DNA of 64,000 nt from the NCBI GenBank assembly GCA_963731125.1, contig CAVSVP010000023.1:62001-126000 (forward strand). The letters are read 5' to 3'. The notes below the pieces were generated by a model, which had not been told where the DNA came from, did not search any database, and saw only the letters and a program-made list of their open reading frames with translations. This document shows positions 8,356 to 17,444 of the stretch, in pieces; the stretch's first letter is position 1; the number at the start of each line of letters is the position of its first letter. This DNA is from CAVSVP01 sp963731125 (GTDB lineage Bacteria > Pseudomonadota > Gammaproteobacteria > Competibacterales > Competibacteraceae). A program made the position numbers and the translations under genes.

Positions 8356-10258
8356 CGTCATCGACTGCGATCTCGTATACCACCGCCGCCAGTGCCGAAC
8401 ACCGCGCGGGTTTTAAAGACCTCCTGGCCCAGGTCACCCTGGGCGAGGTGGGGATCATTCTGTCCTTTGATGTCACGCGCCTCGCCCGCAACTGCTCAAA
8501 TGGGTAAACCGACCGCATATGATCCTGGTGGTTATCAGGGGTGTTTGATTGGCGATGGCGACGGTATTTATGATCCTGGCAGCACCAACGGGCGTCTGTT
8601 GCTCGGCCTGAAGGGGCAGATTTCCGAGCTGGAGCTGCATACGATTCGTGCCCGGCTGACCGCTGGCCTGCTTAACAAAGCCGCCCGCGGCGACTTGGCC
8701 CTCACATTACCGGTGGGCCTGGTGCGTGATCCCAGCGGCGTGGTGCAGAAAGACCCCAACCGCGAAGTCCAGAGCCGCCTGGAGCTCGGTGTTCTCCACC
8801 TTCCTACAGGTACGCTCGGCCAGTCAGGTGCTGCGGGTGTTCAATGCGCAGCACCTGACGTTGCCGCGGCGCGATCGCTTCGGCGCGGTGGTCTGGCGCA
8901 AACCTACCGTAGCCGCTATCCTGTCCATTCTCAAGCATCCGGCCTATGCCGGGGCGTTTACCTATGGGCGCACGCGCACCGTCCACCCCGGTCCTGGCCC
9001 GCAGCCCACCCGCCAGCAGAAGCTGCCTCTGGAGCAGTGGAGAATTCGCGTGAACCATCGCTATCCCGCCTACATCAGTTGGGAGACCTGGATCAGCGCA
9101 TCCGAGCGATGCTCAAGGAGAACTATGCGGCGTATGATCGTCATCACACCCGGGGTGTGCCCCGCCCTGGCAAGGCCCTGTTGCATGGGTTGGTCTATTG
9201 TGGCGAATGTGGCCATAAGATGGTCGTTCAGTACAAGAATGCCACGCGCTACCTCTGCAATTATCTGCGCCAGCAATACGGTGTCCCGGTCTGCCAATAC
9301 ATCCCTGCGGATCCGGTAGATGATGTCGTGGTGCAAGCGTTCTTCGCCGCCCTGTCGCCGGTGGAGCTCGATCTCTACCAGCAGGCCATGGCCGCCGAAC
9401 AGCAGGCCACCCAGGCACTCGCCCAGGCCCGCCGCCAGCAGCTGGAACGCTTCCGCTATCAAGCCGCACTCGCCGAGCGCCAGTTCCACCAAGTCGACCC
9501 CGACAATCGCTTGGTCGCCGCTGAACTCGAAAGGCGTTGGGAAGTGGCCCTGCGGGAGCTGAAGCAGGCGGAAGCGGACGATGAGAAGGCCCAGCAAGCC
9601 GCCTCGCCAGCGCCCGACCTGCCCGCTGATCTCAAGGCCGCTTTCACCACCCTCGGCCAGACCCTGCCTGAGATATGGCCTACCGACGTGCTCTCCCAGA
9701 CCCAGAAAAAGGCGCTCTTGCGCTGTTTGATCGACAAAGTGGTGATCCATCGGCTCCAGCGCGATCAGGTCCGCCTGCGCATCGTCTGGAAAGGCGGCGA
9801 TACCACCACCGTGACGCTGCCGATTCCGGTAGGTTCCTTGGCTGAGCTCAGCAACGCCGCCGCGTTGGAGAGCCACATTGTGGCGCTTGCGCGTCAGGGG
9901 GTTGACGATATCACCATCGCGAAACAGCTGACCGCCGCGGGCTTTCGTTCCCCCATGAATCCCAAGGAGGTCTTACCCAATACCGTACGCTGTACCCGTC
10001 TTAAGCATCGGGTCTTGGTGAAACGCAGCCAGTCTCATCCCCGCCAGATGGCGGGCTTTCTCACCGTCGCCCAGATCGCCTGCGCCTTACGGGTCTCGCG
10101 TTATTGGATTTATGATCGCATTAATAACAGCACGATCATCGCCAGCCGCGAGCCAACCACCGGTCTCTATCTGTTTCCTGGATCAACCGGATACGCTATC
10201 CCAGTTTGAACAGCTCAAAGCCGGCCAATGTCAGCAGCTCTGCTTTGTGGCCTCGTCG
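8189..10258 (+). pseudogene. Large serine recombinase, several frameshifts
   Basis: The start is ATG 8189 after AGGAGG (8178-8183). The N-terminal resolvase domain has the nucleophile motif IIYVRQSSP, but the frame changes near 8385 (to AEHRAGFKDLLAQVTLGEVG and FDVTRLARNCS), again near 8510 (to CLIGDGDGIYDP and QISELELHTIRARLT), near 8790 (recombinase domain FGAVVWRKPTVAAILSILKH), and near 9080. From there a long frame covers the zinc-ribbon YCGECGHKMVVQYKN, a coiled-coil segment of about 9370-9600, and a C-terminal DNA-binding part. The last residues (FEQLKAGQCQQLCFVASS) are in yet another frame to 10258. Inactive. Confidence 0.85.
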
Positions 10259-10344
10259 TAATGGCAAGTGCTGAGACTTTCTATATAGACAACCACGGTG
10301 GTGATAGATCACCACCGCTGGCTCATCGAGAGGAGTATCAAGAT

Positions 10345-10687
10345 GCCTAATCAAAAGGGCAGATCACCCAAGAGACGTTAAATCTGATCATGTTTTACCA
10401 TAATCATCGGCGCTACAAGAGCGGCAAGCGCCAAGGCAAGGTCCCCCCTTGAACTCTTGACCGGAAAGCCTTTAGAAGCGCCGTGGTGGGAACTGTTACG
10501 CCGACAGGTCAACACCGAACAGGGCGTCACAGACCCTGGTACTGTGCTTTCAAGACCACCGCTTCAACTGGTGACCAACAACGAATGGGGTACGGATCAA
10601 CAGGCGATTGCTTCAGATCAAGCGATCCTAGAGTCTACCGGCGCTTCAGAGAACGATTGCCGACAAAACGCCTCTAAAGCAGCCTAA
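10345..10687 (+). pseudogene. C-terminal part of the split host IS transposase
   Basis: Translation from about 10350 gives KGQITQETLNLIMFYHNHRR, the expected continuation of the protein interrupted at about 7797. It then reads YKSGKRQGK, a one-base frame change in a C run at about 10443-10450, and PLELLTGKPLEAPWWELLRR to the stop at 10687. The 'Y.SGKR.G..P.E.LTG' tail is common to transposases of several families and does not settle the class. Confidence 0.75.
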
Positions 10688-10835
10688 TTGTTCCATCTGA
10701 GTTAAAACTCAGCCTTCTTGAGCGCTTTGCTTGAGGGTGAGAGATTGTGCTTACATCGAGCCATACCCGAGAGCTAACTCGGCAAACTGTCAACTACTTT
10801 TGCCTTATTTTGAAAGGTGCCAATCTTTTAATTCA

Positions 10836-10986
10836 CAATACTTCGAACAGTTTTAGATGGTTTCAGAACGACGAATCAAATACTTGCGGAATTAAATGCA
10901 ACTCAGCGTAGGGCCTAAGTTTGATTTAATTCGATTTTCAGTGATAAGTGATTGATTTTTTATGATCAAAACTGTCCGAACTATTG
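10836..10986. repeat. MITE family 2, copy 1 (151 bp)
   Basis: The ends are inverted: CAATACTTCGAACAGTTTT at the left and AAAACTGTCCGAACTATTG at the right. The interior is nearly identical to copy 2 at 50190-50340, including GCAACTCAGCGTAGGGCCTA. No coding capacity. It lies 12 bp from the following IS. Confidence 0.88.
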
Positions 10987-10997
10987 CATAACATAAA

Positions 10998-12425
10998 CAA
11001 TACCTTCGCCAATTAAGCGGCCTTATCTGGCTGATGAACCCGCCCCAGTTGGGCAACGTGCTCCATGACTTGGTCAATAATAATGGACTCTGGCATTTGC
11101 GGAAGCCATTTCAACGCTTCCCGCACATATTTGCGACCGCGGAAGTGCGCCTTCAGATCTTGGATGCGAAACTCGGGACAGGCGTCTTGACAGGAGCGGA
11201 TTAAGATCTGAGAGAGGTTGACCATCAACATCGCCAGGTTGGCACTGTTGTAGACTGGAGTGGCGTTGACCACCATAAAGTCTTCCAGTCCCCAGTACTG
11301 CTTAGCATCCCTAAACGTGAACTCGATCTGGAAACGAGGCCGTAATAATGATCATTGACGCATAAGTCAGATGCGGATCACTACTGAATAAGACCACGTG
11401 GGCCTGGGCGCCGGTGTGACAATTGATTTTGACGATCACAACGCATTCAAGGGGTCCGGGAACAACTTATGTCATACCGTCATTTGATATATCGTCTAAG
11501 GATGCCCTTGTCAGCGCAGTCCCCTTGAGGTAGCGCTCGGGAATGTGTCGATAGTCCAGCTTGGCCCCATACTTGCGCCGCGGCCCACGCCCCGCGTAGG
11601 GACCTTCATAGGGAAAGTACAAGGCGGCATCGTGGCGCAGCTTGGAAATCAAGTGTAGCCCGGTCTGACGCACCATCTGCAGCGCCTCGTTATGGCCCAA
11701 GGCGCCATCAAAAACAAAGTAGATGACATTGAGTTTGCGTTCCATGAGGGTCAACACCTGACGAAGCAATTCCTGGACAAAACGCAGGTAGGGCGATAAT
11801 GCCACTTCCCGGCGGTTGCGGTTACGACTGCCCTTGGGGCGACCGTGCTTGCCCGTAGCGCGTGGCTTGCCCGCGGGAGGTGCTTCCGTCACCGCCGCTT
11901 TCCGCACCGGTTCGATGCGCAGCGGATACGCGCAGCGCCGCTTCACACTGATCAGGGAGAGACTCAAAAAGCACAGTCCCGGTACCGCTTTGCCATAGAG
12001 CGATGAAAAAAATCGATCCAGTCCATGGGTCTTCTTCCCCGACTTCGTCACCACCACCTCATCCCCTGCCAGCAACACCAAGCCCTCCGCGGCCAAGAGG
12101 TGGTGGCGAACGATCAACCAGTGAATTTGGCCCCAGGCCAGGGTCGTGTTGAAAAACCGCTGCACCGTACGATAGCTGCCCCCGCGTTCCGTCCACCGCG
12201 ATAACCCCAACATCGTCACGCGCCCGCTCATCGACAACAGTGCCTCCACGATCCGTCCCAGACGGCGCCGACTCGTATCTCTACAAGATGGCTTAAACAA
12301 CTAAAAAGCAGCATAATATCAGGCATGGGCGGTTGTCCTTTGAGGTCAAGATGTGGACTGTGCAATCCTCATCCTAACACGTCAGGCAACCGCCCTCCTT
12401 AAAGTCTCTTTTGGCGAAGGTATTG
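10998..12425 (-). mobile_element. IS701/IS4-like insertion sequence, 1428 bp
   Basis: Perfect 15-bp inverted ends CAATACCTTCGCCAA (10998-11012) and its inverse (12411-12425) are bordered by the pentamer ATAAA at 10993-10997 and 12426-12430, a likely 5-bp target duplication. It contains one broken transposase gene on the minus strand. Confidence 0.82.
11013..12300 (-). pseudogene. IS701/IS4-like DDE transposase, frameshifted
   Basis: The start is ATG 12300 (MFKPSCRDTSRRRLGRIVEA). A first Asp is in LVLLAGDEVVVTKSGKKTHG and a second in NVIYFVFDGALGHNEALQMV, followed by KLRHDAALYFPYEGPYAGRG. The frame ends early at 11467 (SNDGMT). The C-terminus is found in other frames, first CVVIVKINCHTGAQAHVVLF, then YNSANLAMLMVNLSQILIRS to 11013. 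There are at least two frame changes between 11277 and 11466. The family call is from the DDE spacing and is tentative. Confidence 0.75.
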
Positions 12426-12451
12426 ATAAAGAATAATTTTATAAATAAAAT

Positions 12452-12469
12452 TATATATATATATATATA
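12452..12469. repeat. Short (TA)n tract
   Basis: Nine TA units in an AT-rich stretch just outside the IS701-like element. The 12431-12693 interval holds no recognisable gene or RNA. Confidence 0.6.
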
Positions 12470-12693
12470 GGAACCTAGACTTACGGGTGTTATCTTTTTT
12501 AACATGTATACTTTCAACGACGACTAGCAACTTTGTGAGACTAGCGGAACAAGTTATTCCCAACTCTTAAATCTAGGTAGGAGTCACGTTCAAAAATGGG
12601 CTTTCTGGCAATTGCAAGCCGTGTAGAATCGACGCTAAAGAAAAATTAGTGGAAGAAGGGGGGCAAGTAGGGCAATCGCGCTATGTGAGTTGA

Positions 12694-12783
12694 GAGGCTG
12701 TTGGAAAATACCCTGGCGCGCAAGCTAATGCGTTGATTTAAAATGCTCCGAAATCGTTCGATCAGGGGTTTTCCAACAGCCTC
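12694..12783. repeat. MITE family 1, copy B (90 bp, most complete)
   Basis: The ends are GAGGCTGTTGGAAAA and TTTTCCAACAGCCTC, nearly perfect inverses. The trinucleotide TGA flanks both sides (12691-12693 and 12784-12786). The right end overlaps the 3' end of the adjacent ISAs1 transposase, so the protein reads LLENP and a stop inside the repeat. Confidence 0.8.
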
Positions 12784-13527
12784 TGAGGCCCGAAGATGAG
12801 ATGGGTGCGGTAATCATCGTTCAGTGAAGCGCGCAGCTGACGACGTCGCAGGCTATCCTTAGCGGGGCCGTTATGGCGTATCCCGTTGAGCGCCATCCGC
12901 CGGATCAGGGCAAGGGTTTCGGGCGCGTGATGTTGGCGTGTCCGATTGGCATCCTCGCCGAACTGCACGTCCAGTATCCAATGCTGACCATTCTCGGTAT
13001 CCCAGTGGCGACGCACGGCGTCGGCAAAGCACGCCGGATCGGTCAGTGAGCACCGGTAATAGCGGTATTCGGTCGTCGTTGCCTCGCCGATGATTCGGGT
13101 CGATTCGACGCGACCGACCGCTTGCAGTCCGGCCCACTCGGGTGGTTGCTCCAGCCAGGCAATCTCGTCACTCAGGGCGTAGCGGCGGATTTCAATTCGA
13201 CCATGGTCTTTGGCTACCGTCTCCTGCTGGGGCAAGCGGCCCTGGGCCGTTTCCGTGTCTAGCCATAAGCGCACGTCGTCATGCAGACCCGGGTGGTTGT
13301 CCTTCAGAGCCAGGATGTAGTCCGCACCCGCGTCGATCACGTCCTGGGCAATGGCTTTCTGACAGCCCATCGCATCGATCGTAACCACCGCCCCTTGCAC
13401 ATCCAGCAGTGATAGCAATTCCGGCATCACCGTAATTTCATTGGTTTTGTCCGCCACCGCCTGCGGCGTAAGGACTAAGCGAGCTTTCGCCGCATAGGCG
13501 CTGACCAGGTGAACCGCTCCGCACTGG
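12762..13527 (-). pseudogene. ISAs1-family transposase fragment (C-terminal half)
   Basis: The frame can be followed from about 13527 (QCGAVHLVSAYAAKARLVLT) through ADKTNEITVMPELLSLLDVQ, the catalytic VVTIDAMGCQKAIAQDVIDA and ADYILALKDNHPGLHDDVRL, and the ADAVRRHWDTENGQHWILDV block to LRASLNDDYRTHLIFG. These are classic ISAs1 landmarks, so the second half of the DDE domain is intact. The first 150 or so residues are missing, cut at the junction with a DNA-polymerase-like gene. The last eight residues (PQRLLENP) come from the overlapping MITE, not from the IS. Inactive. Confidence 0.85.
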
Positions 13528-13726
13528 AAAAGAAAGCGATGAATAGGCTATCCCTGCCAACGTCAAACGGTGGGCGTTCTAGCTCATCTCGCCAGAGCCG
13601 TAATTGAGCTTTGGACTTTAGTTCGTGAGCAACTAAACATACCGGGGAAGGGTTTTCCCCGGCATCAGCTACAAACTCAAAGTCAATTACCCAAACGGCT
13701 TTGAAAGCCGAAAGGGCATCAGGCAC
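13528..13726 (-). pseudogene. Truncated family-A DNA polymerase / 3'-5' exonuclease-like gene (N-terminus only)
   Basis: From GTG 13726 the protein reads MPDALSAFKAVWVIDFEFVA, then DAGENPSPVCLVAHELKSK, LRLWRDELERPPFDV and DSLFIAFFSSAE. The 'WVIDFEF....PVCLVAHEL' start matches the exonuclease domain of DNA-polymerase-I-like proteins found on mobile islands and phages, with the DxE metal motif in DFEF. The gene is cut at about 13527 by the ISAs1 fragment. It starts one base inside the stop of the upstream ORF (TAGTG), so the two were probably co-transcribed. Confidence 0.55.
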
Positions 13727-13938
13727 TATTGCTTTCCGTGCAAAGCTAAAATGGCCGGATGGTCTAAACTTTCAATACGAAAATCAGCAAATGCAATGTC
13801 AAGAATTTCCTGAAAAGTTAAGTCGGGCCATTGTGGAGGAGGTAGATCAGAACTGCCCTCGTAAACATCATAAGCACCTAAAGCGCGGTTACTTTGCAAT
13901 TTAACCCAACGATGTTGCGCCATGTCCGCTGCCGCCAA
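13726..13938 (-). pseudogene. Conserved hypothetical protein fragment upstream of the polymerase-like gene
   Basis: MAQHRWVKLQSNRALGAYDV, then PPPQWPDLTFQEILDIAF and IESLDHPAILALHGKQ before a TAG at 13726-13728. The 'WVKLQSNRALGAYEV.....WPDL.FQE.L.IAF....I.SLDHP' pattern is one I associate with small proteins encoded next to exonuclease/polymerase-I-like genes on integrative elements; function unknown. Upstream coding (LDAWSKSALAAAD) runs into the inverted end of the Tn5-like IS at 13976, so the N-terminus has been lost. Confidence 0.5.
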
Positions 13939-13994
13939 TGCTGATTTGCTCCACGCATCTAGTCGCCCATCAGAACCACCCGTTTACCCACAAG

Positions 13995-15445
13995 TCATCC
14001 GTCACCGGTGGTATAAACGGCTTTGCCGGCCTGCAAGGCGATGGCGAACTCGCGGATCTGTTGCATGCCGGTCCAGAGGGCCTTGGGGCCGGGATGACCG
14101 TCGCCTTTGCGACCGAGAAAGCCACCAAACCCGGCAATCAAACGCACCATCTCGCCCAGGGGAGGGGGTGTGGGCGGTGGCGGGCAGCGATACGCCACGA
14201 TCCAGGCGGCTTTCCATTCCTCTGGATCGAACATGACCTCACAGGGTAGCTGCGGGCAGTCGCGGCCCCAGGTCACCAGGTGCAAGATGCGCCAGGCGAT
14301 AATCAAATAGATCACCAGTGCCCGTTCCAAGCGCTCCAGAGTGCCCAACTGCAAGGCCTCGACTCGACAGCCGCTTTTCAAAATGCGGAAAAAAATTTCT
14401 ATCAGCCAGCGGCGACGATACCAATCGATCAGTTCTACTATAGTGCCGGCCAAATGACCTGATACTGGTTACAAGGCTTCAAATCGTTAGTAAACAACGA
14501 TTGTAATAAAATTATCGGCATCAATTCATATGGCTGGCACTATACCTGCTCGAGCGTCTCAGCCAGCCGGTTGGTGAGCAGCCGCCATTCGATCGGCCTC
14601 TCACCGGCAGGTGGGTGCTCTTCGCGCGCCAGCACCGCGGTGACTGCCACCTCGGGGGCCCCTCGATGGGCCGGCAGGCTTACCCGCTGTTGGTACAGCG
14701 TTTGCCGCACCCGCCGTGCGGCCCGCCCAGGTGCGGCCGGTAGCATGAATTCCACCTCACCCAGCACCTCGCCTTGACCGAGCTGCTCCCACAGCTTCTC
14801 GCCTGTGGCGGTGTTACGCGGGTGCATAGCCCGCACCAGCCAGTCCGCCGGGTAGTCGCGGCGCAGCGCCTCATCCATCAGCGCCCGCAAGTCCCCTTCG
14901 CGATCAGCTACGTACACCAGCCGCGTCTCTGGCACGCTCGCGGCTAGATCGGCCACAATGCCGTAGCCTTCCACCCAGCGCGTGCTTTCCTTGACCTGCT
15001 CCACTCCTTTCGGCGCCCGGGCCCACATCCAGGCATCCACCACCCCTAAGGCTACCCCTGCCGGCGTTACCCGCAGCGTCGGATGCACATACAGCCCGTG
15101 CTGGGCCTCGTAGCTCAGCCGCCCCAGCCCCGCAATCCCAGGCTGCGAGGTAAAATCCAACTCCGTCGTGTCCTGAATGCACAGCACCACCGCCTGCCCT
15201 TGCAGCCGCTCACCGGTCCGTTGCGTGTGCCCCTCCAGTATCTCCCGCCAATCCAGCGTCGGGTTGTCCAGCAACCGGTAGGCCGCCTTGGTCTCGGGCC
15301 AGCCTCCGCTGGCTAGCGGGATGCTCCCCGTCGGTTGGGCCGATAGAGCATCTACCAATTTGATTAACCGCCGAGTTCGCCGCGCATCCCCCAACTGCAA
15401 CGTCCCGAATTCTTGCTGTGCCCAGCACATCTCGCCACCCCGCAA
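13995..15445 (-). pseudogene. Tn5-like IS4 transposase interrupted by a MITE
   Basis: The N-terminal part, 15445 to 14540, has the Tn5-type DNA-binding start (CWAQQEFGTLQLGDARRTRR), first Asp in VLCIQDTTELDFTSQPGIAG and second Asp in LVYVADREGDLRALMDEALR. It reaches LLTNRLAETLEQV. The C-terminal part, 14453 to 13995, resumes at VELIDWYRRRWLIEIFFRIL (catalytic Glu region) and continues to the dimerisation tail. Removing 14439-14544 joins the two parts smoothly (LEQV then VELIDW), so the MITE is the only lesion I can see in this gene. Confidence 0.85.
14439..14544. repeat. 106-bp MITE inside the Tn5-like transposase
   Basis: Inverted ends TATAGTGCCGGCCA (14439-14452) and TGGCTGGCACTATA (14531-14544) enclose AT-rich noncoding sequence. 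TA at both borders would fit a TA target duplication, as in IS630/Tc1-type elements. No second copy is seen in the window. Confidence 0.75.
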
Positions 15446-15464
15446 CTCTATAAAAAACTATATA

Positions 15465-15929
15465 TCATAATGAGTTGTAAGTTGTGGGTAAACGGGTGGC
15501 TTTAAGGTCCCCCCATTCCGATAAAACATATTTCCGTAATCTTATCTCGTCCTGTAACCATGAACGTTTATGCCGTTTTGCGTGTTCCAGATATTCTGCT
15601 GCCAATGCCTTGATAGTCGGCTCAGCGGCATCTTTAGAAAGTTGAATTTTTCGAGCTATTGTTTGCTGACGTTTCGCTTCCGCCGGGTCAATCCCTTGAA
15701 CTATCTGACTTTGCGCTTTACGGTGAGCCTGACGTGCCTCTTTAAGCGACATTGCCGGATAACTTCCAAGCGTAAAATTTCTTCGTTTGTTCAAAAAGTC
15801 GTAAATGAACAAAAAAGACTTGCCACCAGTTGGTCGAACTCTAACAGCAAAACCGTCCGATTCCCGGACGGTATATTCCGATTCACGGGGTTTGAGATTT
15901 TTAACGAAAAGGTCAGTAAACTTTTTCAC
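15465..15929 (-). pseudogene. Tyrosine integrase, N-terminal half only
   Basis: From ATG 15929: MKKFTDLFVKNLKPRESEYT, then a DUF4102-type arm-binding domain (VRESDGFAVRVRPTGGKSFL, YDFLNKRRNFTLGSYPAMSL) and the start of the core-binding domain (KRHKRSWLQDEIRLRKYVLS). At GDLKATR the sequence enters the inverted end of the Tn5-like IS and terminates after seven or eight foreign codons. The catalytic R-H-R-Y domain is absent. P4-type integrases of this kind sit at one end of genomic islands, so this probably marks an island edge near 16 kb, next to the backbone. Confidence 0.85.
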
Positions 15930-16006
15930 GTGCAGTCCCCTTCCGACTCTGAGAAATGAATAGGAACACCCGCGCCAATGTTCCTTTTAATGTTCCTCGC
16001 AAAATT

Positions 16007-17309
16007 GGGTAGTGTCCCTCAACTCCCTTGATGGATTTGACTGATTTTGAGCATGTTTTGCATCCTCGATTGAGCAATTTAACTCATCGAGGGGGCTTGG
16101 GTGAACTGGGAAACGCTGTATTGTCCTAATGTGCACTGCCGTTGCGATGGAAAACCCTTTGGCCTGGGGCTGTTGGTTAAAAATGGCACCAGCTAGGGTC
16201 AGCCACAGGCCCTATGTAAAGCCTGTGGGAGTAGGATCGCCTTGAGAACTGCGACTGCGTACTACGGTCTGGATGCTGATCCCGCTATTTTCGAGACCGC
16301 CGTGCGTGCTTTGGCGGAAGGCAATTCGTTGCGCACCACCGGACGCATTGTGCAAATCGACAAGGATACCGTCTGTGCTTGGCTTGACCGCGCGGCGCGG
16401 CACTGTCGGCTCGTCATGCTGTATTTGTGGAGTAACTTGCATGTCAGCGAATGTCAGCTGGATGAGTTGTGGAGCTTTGTGCATACCAAGCAAGATAACC
16501 TGCCTGGTGCCAAACGCTATTGCGAGACGTATGGCGACGCCTGGGGATGGATCGCCTTTGCGCCGGTGTGGCGGTTGGTGGTGGCCTGTGTCATTGGCAA
16601 GCGTACCCAGGAGAGCGCTAATTTGTTGCTGGCGCGGGTAGCTCAGGTCACCGATACGCACCTTCCCTTCTTCACGAGCGATCAGCTGCCTGAATATAAG
16701 AACAGCTTGCTGCACACGTATGGTCAATGGCACACCCCTCCACGTCGCGGTGACCGGGGCGTGCTTCCTAAACCCCGGCGCCGGCCACCACCAGGATTGC
16801 TGTATGCCCAGGTGGTCAAACAACGGGAAAAGGGCCGGGGAGTGGAAGTCGGTACGCAGGTCATTTTCGGTGATCCGCAAGCGATTGCCGCGTGCCTGGC
16901 CGTCTCCCCAGTCAGTCATACCATCAACACCAGCTTGGTGGAGCGTGACAACTTAACCCAACGGCAAAGTAATCGTCGGTTGACACGCCGCACCAATCGC
17001 TTTTCCAAGGATATCACTTGGTTTGAGAAACAGCTCTGGCTGTCGTTGGCGTATTACCACCTGGTTCTGCCCCACGAGAGTTTGCGAGAACCGTTGCCCA
17101 TGCCGGAATCAACCCGCGGAACGGGTTCACCCCGCAAGTGGCGTTCCGTAACACCTGCCATGGCGGCTGGCATGACCGGTCATGTCTGGACGACGACCGA
17201 GTTGCTGTCTTACCGCGTACCAGTAGAGTTCCTTGAGCGGCTGCACGAAATCGAACACCTGTTCCCAAAACTGAACCAATATCATCAAGGGAGTTGAGGG
17301 ACACTACCC
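16007..17309 (+). mobile_element. IS1-like insertion sequence, 1303 bp
   Basis: Long inverted ends (left begins GGGTAGTGTCCCTCAACTCC at 16007; right end is its inverse, ending 17309) are flanked by the hexamer AAAATT at 16001-16006 and 17310-17315. It contains one transposase gene with an amber codon near its start. Confidence 0.9.
16101..17297 (+). pseudogene. IS1-like transposase with an in-frame TAG after the first zinc-finger half
   Basis: GTG 16101 follows a strong GAGGGGG site. The frame encodes NWETLYCPNVHCRCDGKPFG and then meets TAG at 16194-16196. It continues in the same frame with GQPQALCKACGSRIA, the second Cys pair of the zinc finger, then an HTH (EGNSLRTTGRIVQIDKDTV) and the DDE core (CQLDELWSFVHTKQDN; FFTSDQLPEY). 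It ends with the IS1-type NTSLVERDNLTQRQSNRRLT and FSKDITWFEKQLWLSLAYYH blocks. Apart from the amber codon the gene looks intact. Internal initiation at about 16242 would give a protein lacking the zinc finger. Confidence 0.82.
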
Positions 17310-17444
17310 AAAATTGCGCCCTTTTGAGAGTTCCTGAAATTTATTGAAAACTTATGATCAGAAAATGTCAAGCAGATTAAAAACTAACGCAAGGTCAGTT
17401 CGATGCAAGCCAATGACAAGAAAACAACAGCTTGGATTATCTAA

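Larger units (their letters stand above)
7801..10345 (+). mobile_element. Serine-recombinase mobile element inserted in the host IS transposase
   Basis: The two halves of the host transposase are separated by about 2.55 kb holding two small ORFs and a large serine recombinase, all degenerate. There are no obvious inverted ends or target duplication, as expected for serine-recombinase transposition. A 20-nt hairpin (GGTGGTGAT/ATCACCACC) lies near the right end at about 10290-10315. Boundaries are set to within about 15 bp by where the host protein sequence stops and resumes. Confidence 0.65.
3895..10821 (+). mobile_element. Nested transposon: an about 1.9-kb IS invaded by three other elements
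   Basis: Inverted ends GGCACCTTTCAAA (3895-3907) and TTTGAAAGGTGCC (10809-10821), each followed inward by AGTTGACAGTTT, are bordered by the same octamer AATCTTTT at 3887-3894 and 10822-10829. This shows a single ancestral insertion with an 8-bp target duplication. Its own transposase is split into 6485-about 7797 and about 10345-10687. Inside it sit an IS4-type IS (3945-5197, 9-bp duplication), an IS110-type IS (about 5207-6420) and a serine-recombinase element (about 7801-10345). Subtracting these leaves about 1.9 kb. I do not recognise the family of the host IS. Confidence 0.8.
13976..15499 (-). mobile_element. Tn5/IS4-like insertion sequence, about 1.5 kb
   Basis: Inverted ends CCACCCGTTTACCCACAA (13976-13993) and its inverse (15482-15499). 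No matching target duplication is seen: CCATCAGAA on the left, CTTTAAGGT on the right. The two flanks belong to different genes (hypothetical protein and integrase), which points to a rearrangement or deletion beside the IS. It carries a transposase gene split by a 106-bp MITE. Confidence 0.75.

Noticed and set aside
8726..9876. Long frames on both strands inside the serine recombinase
   Set aside because: Either the true recombinase frame after a frameshift or its antisense shadow; not separate genes.
16007..17309. Stop-codon reassignment (TAG as an amino acid)
   Set aside because: TAG ends normal backbone genes (for example the one ending at 18131), so general reassignment is excluded; only suppression remains possible.
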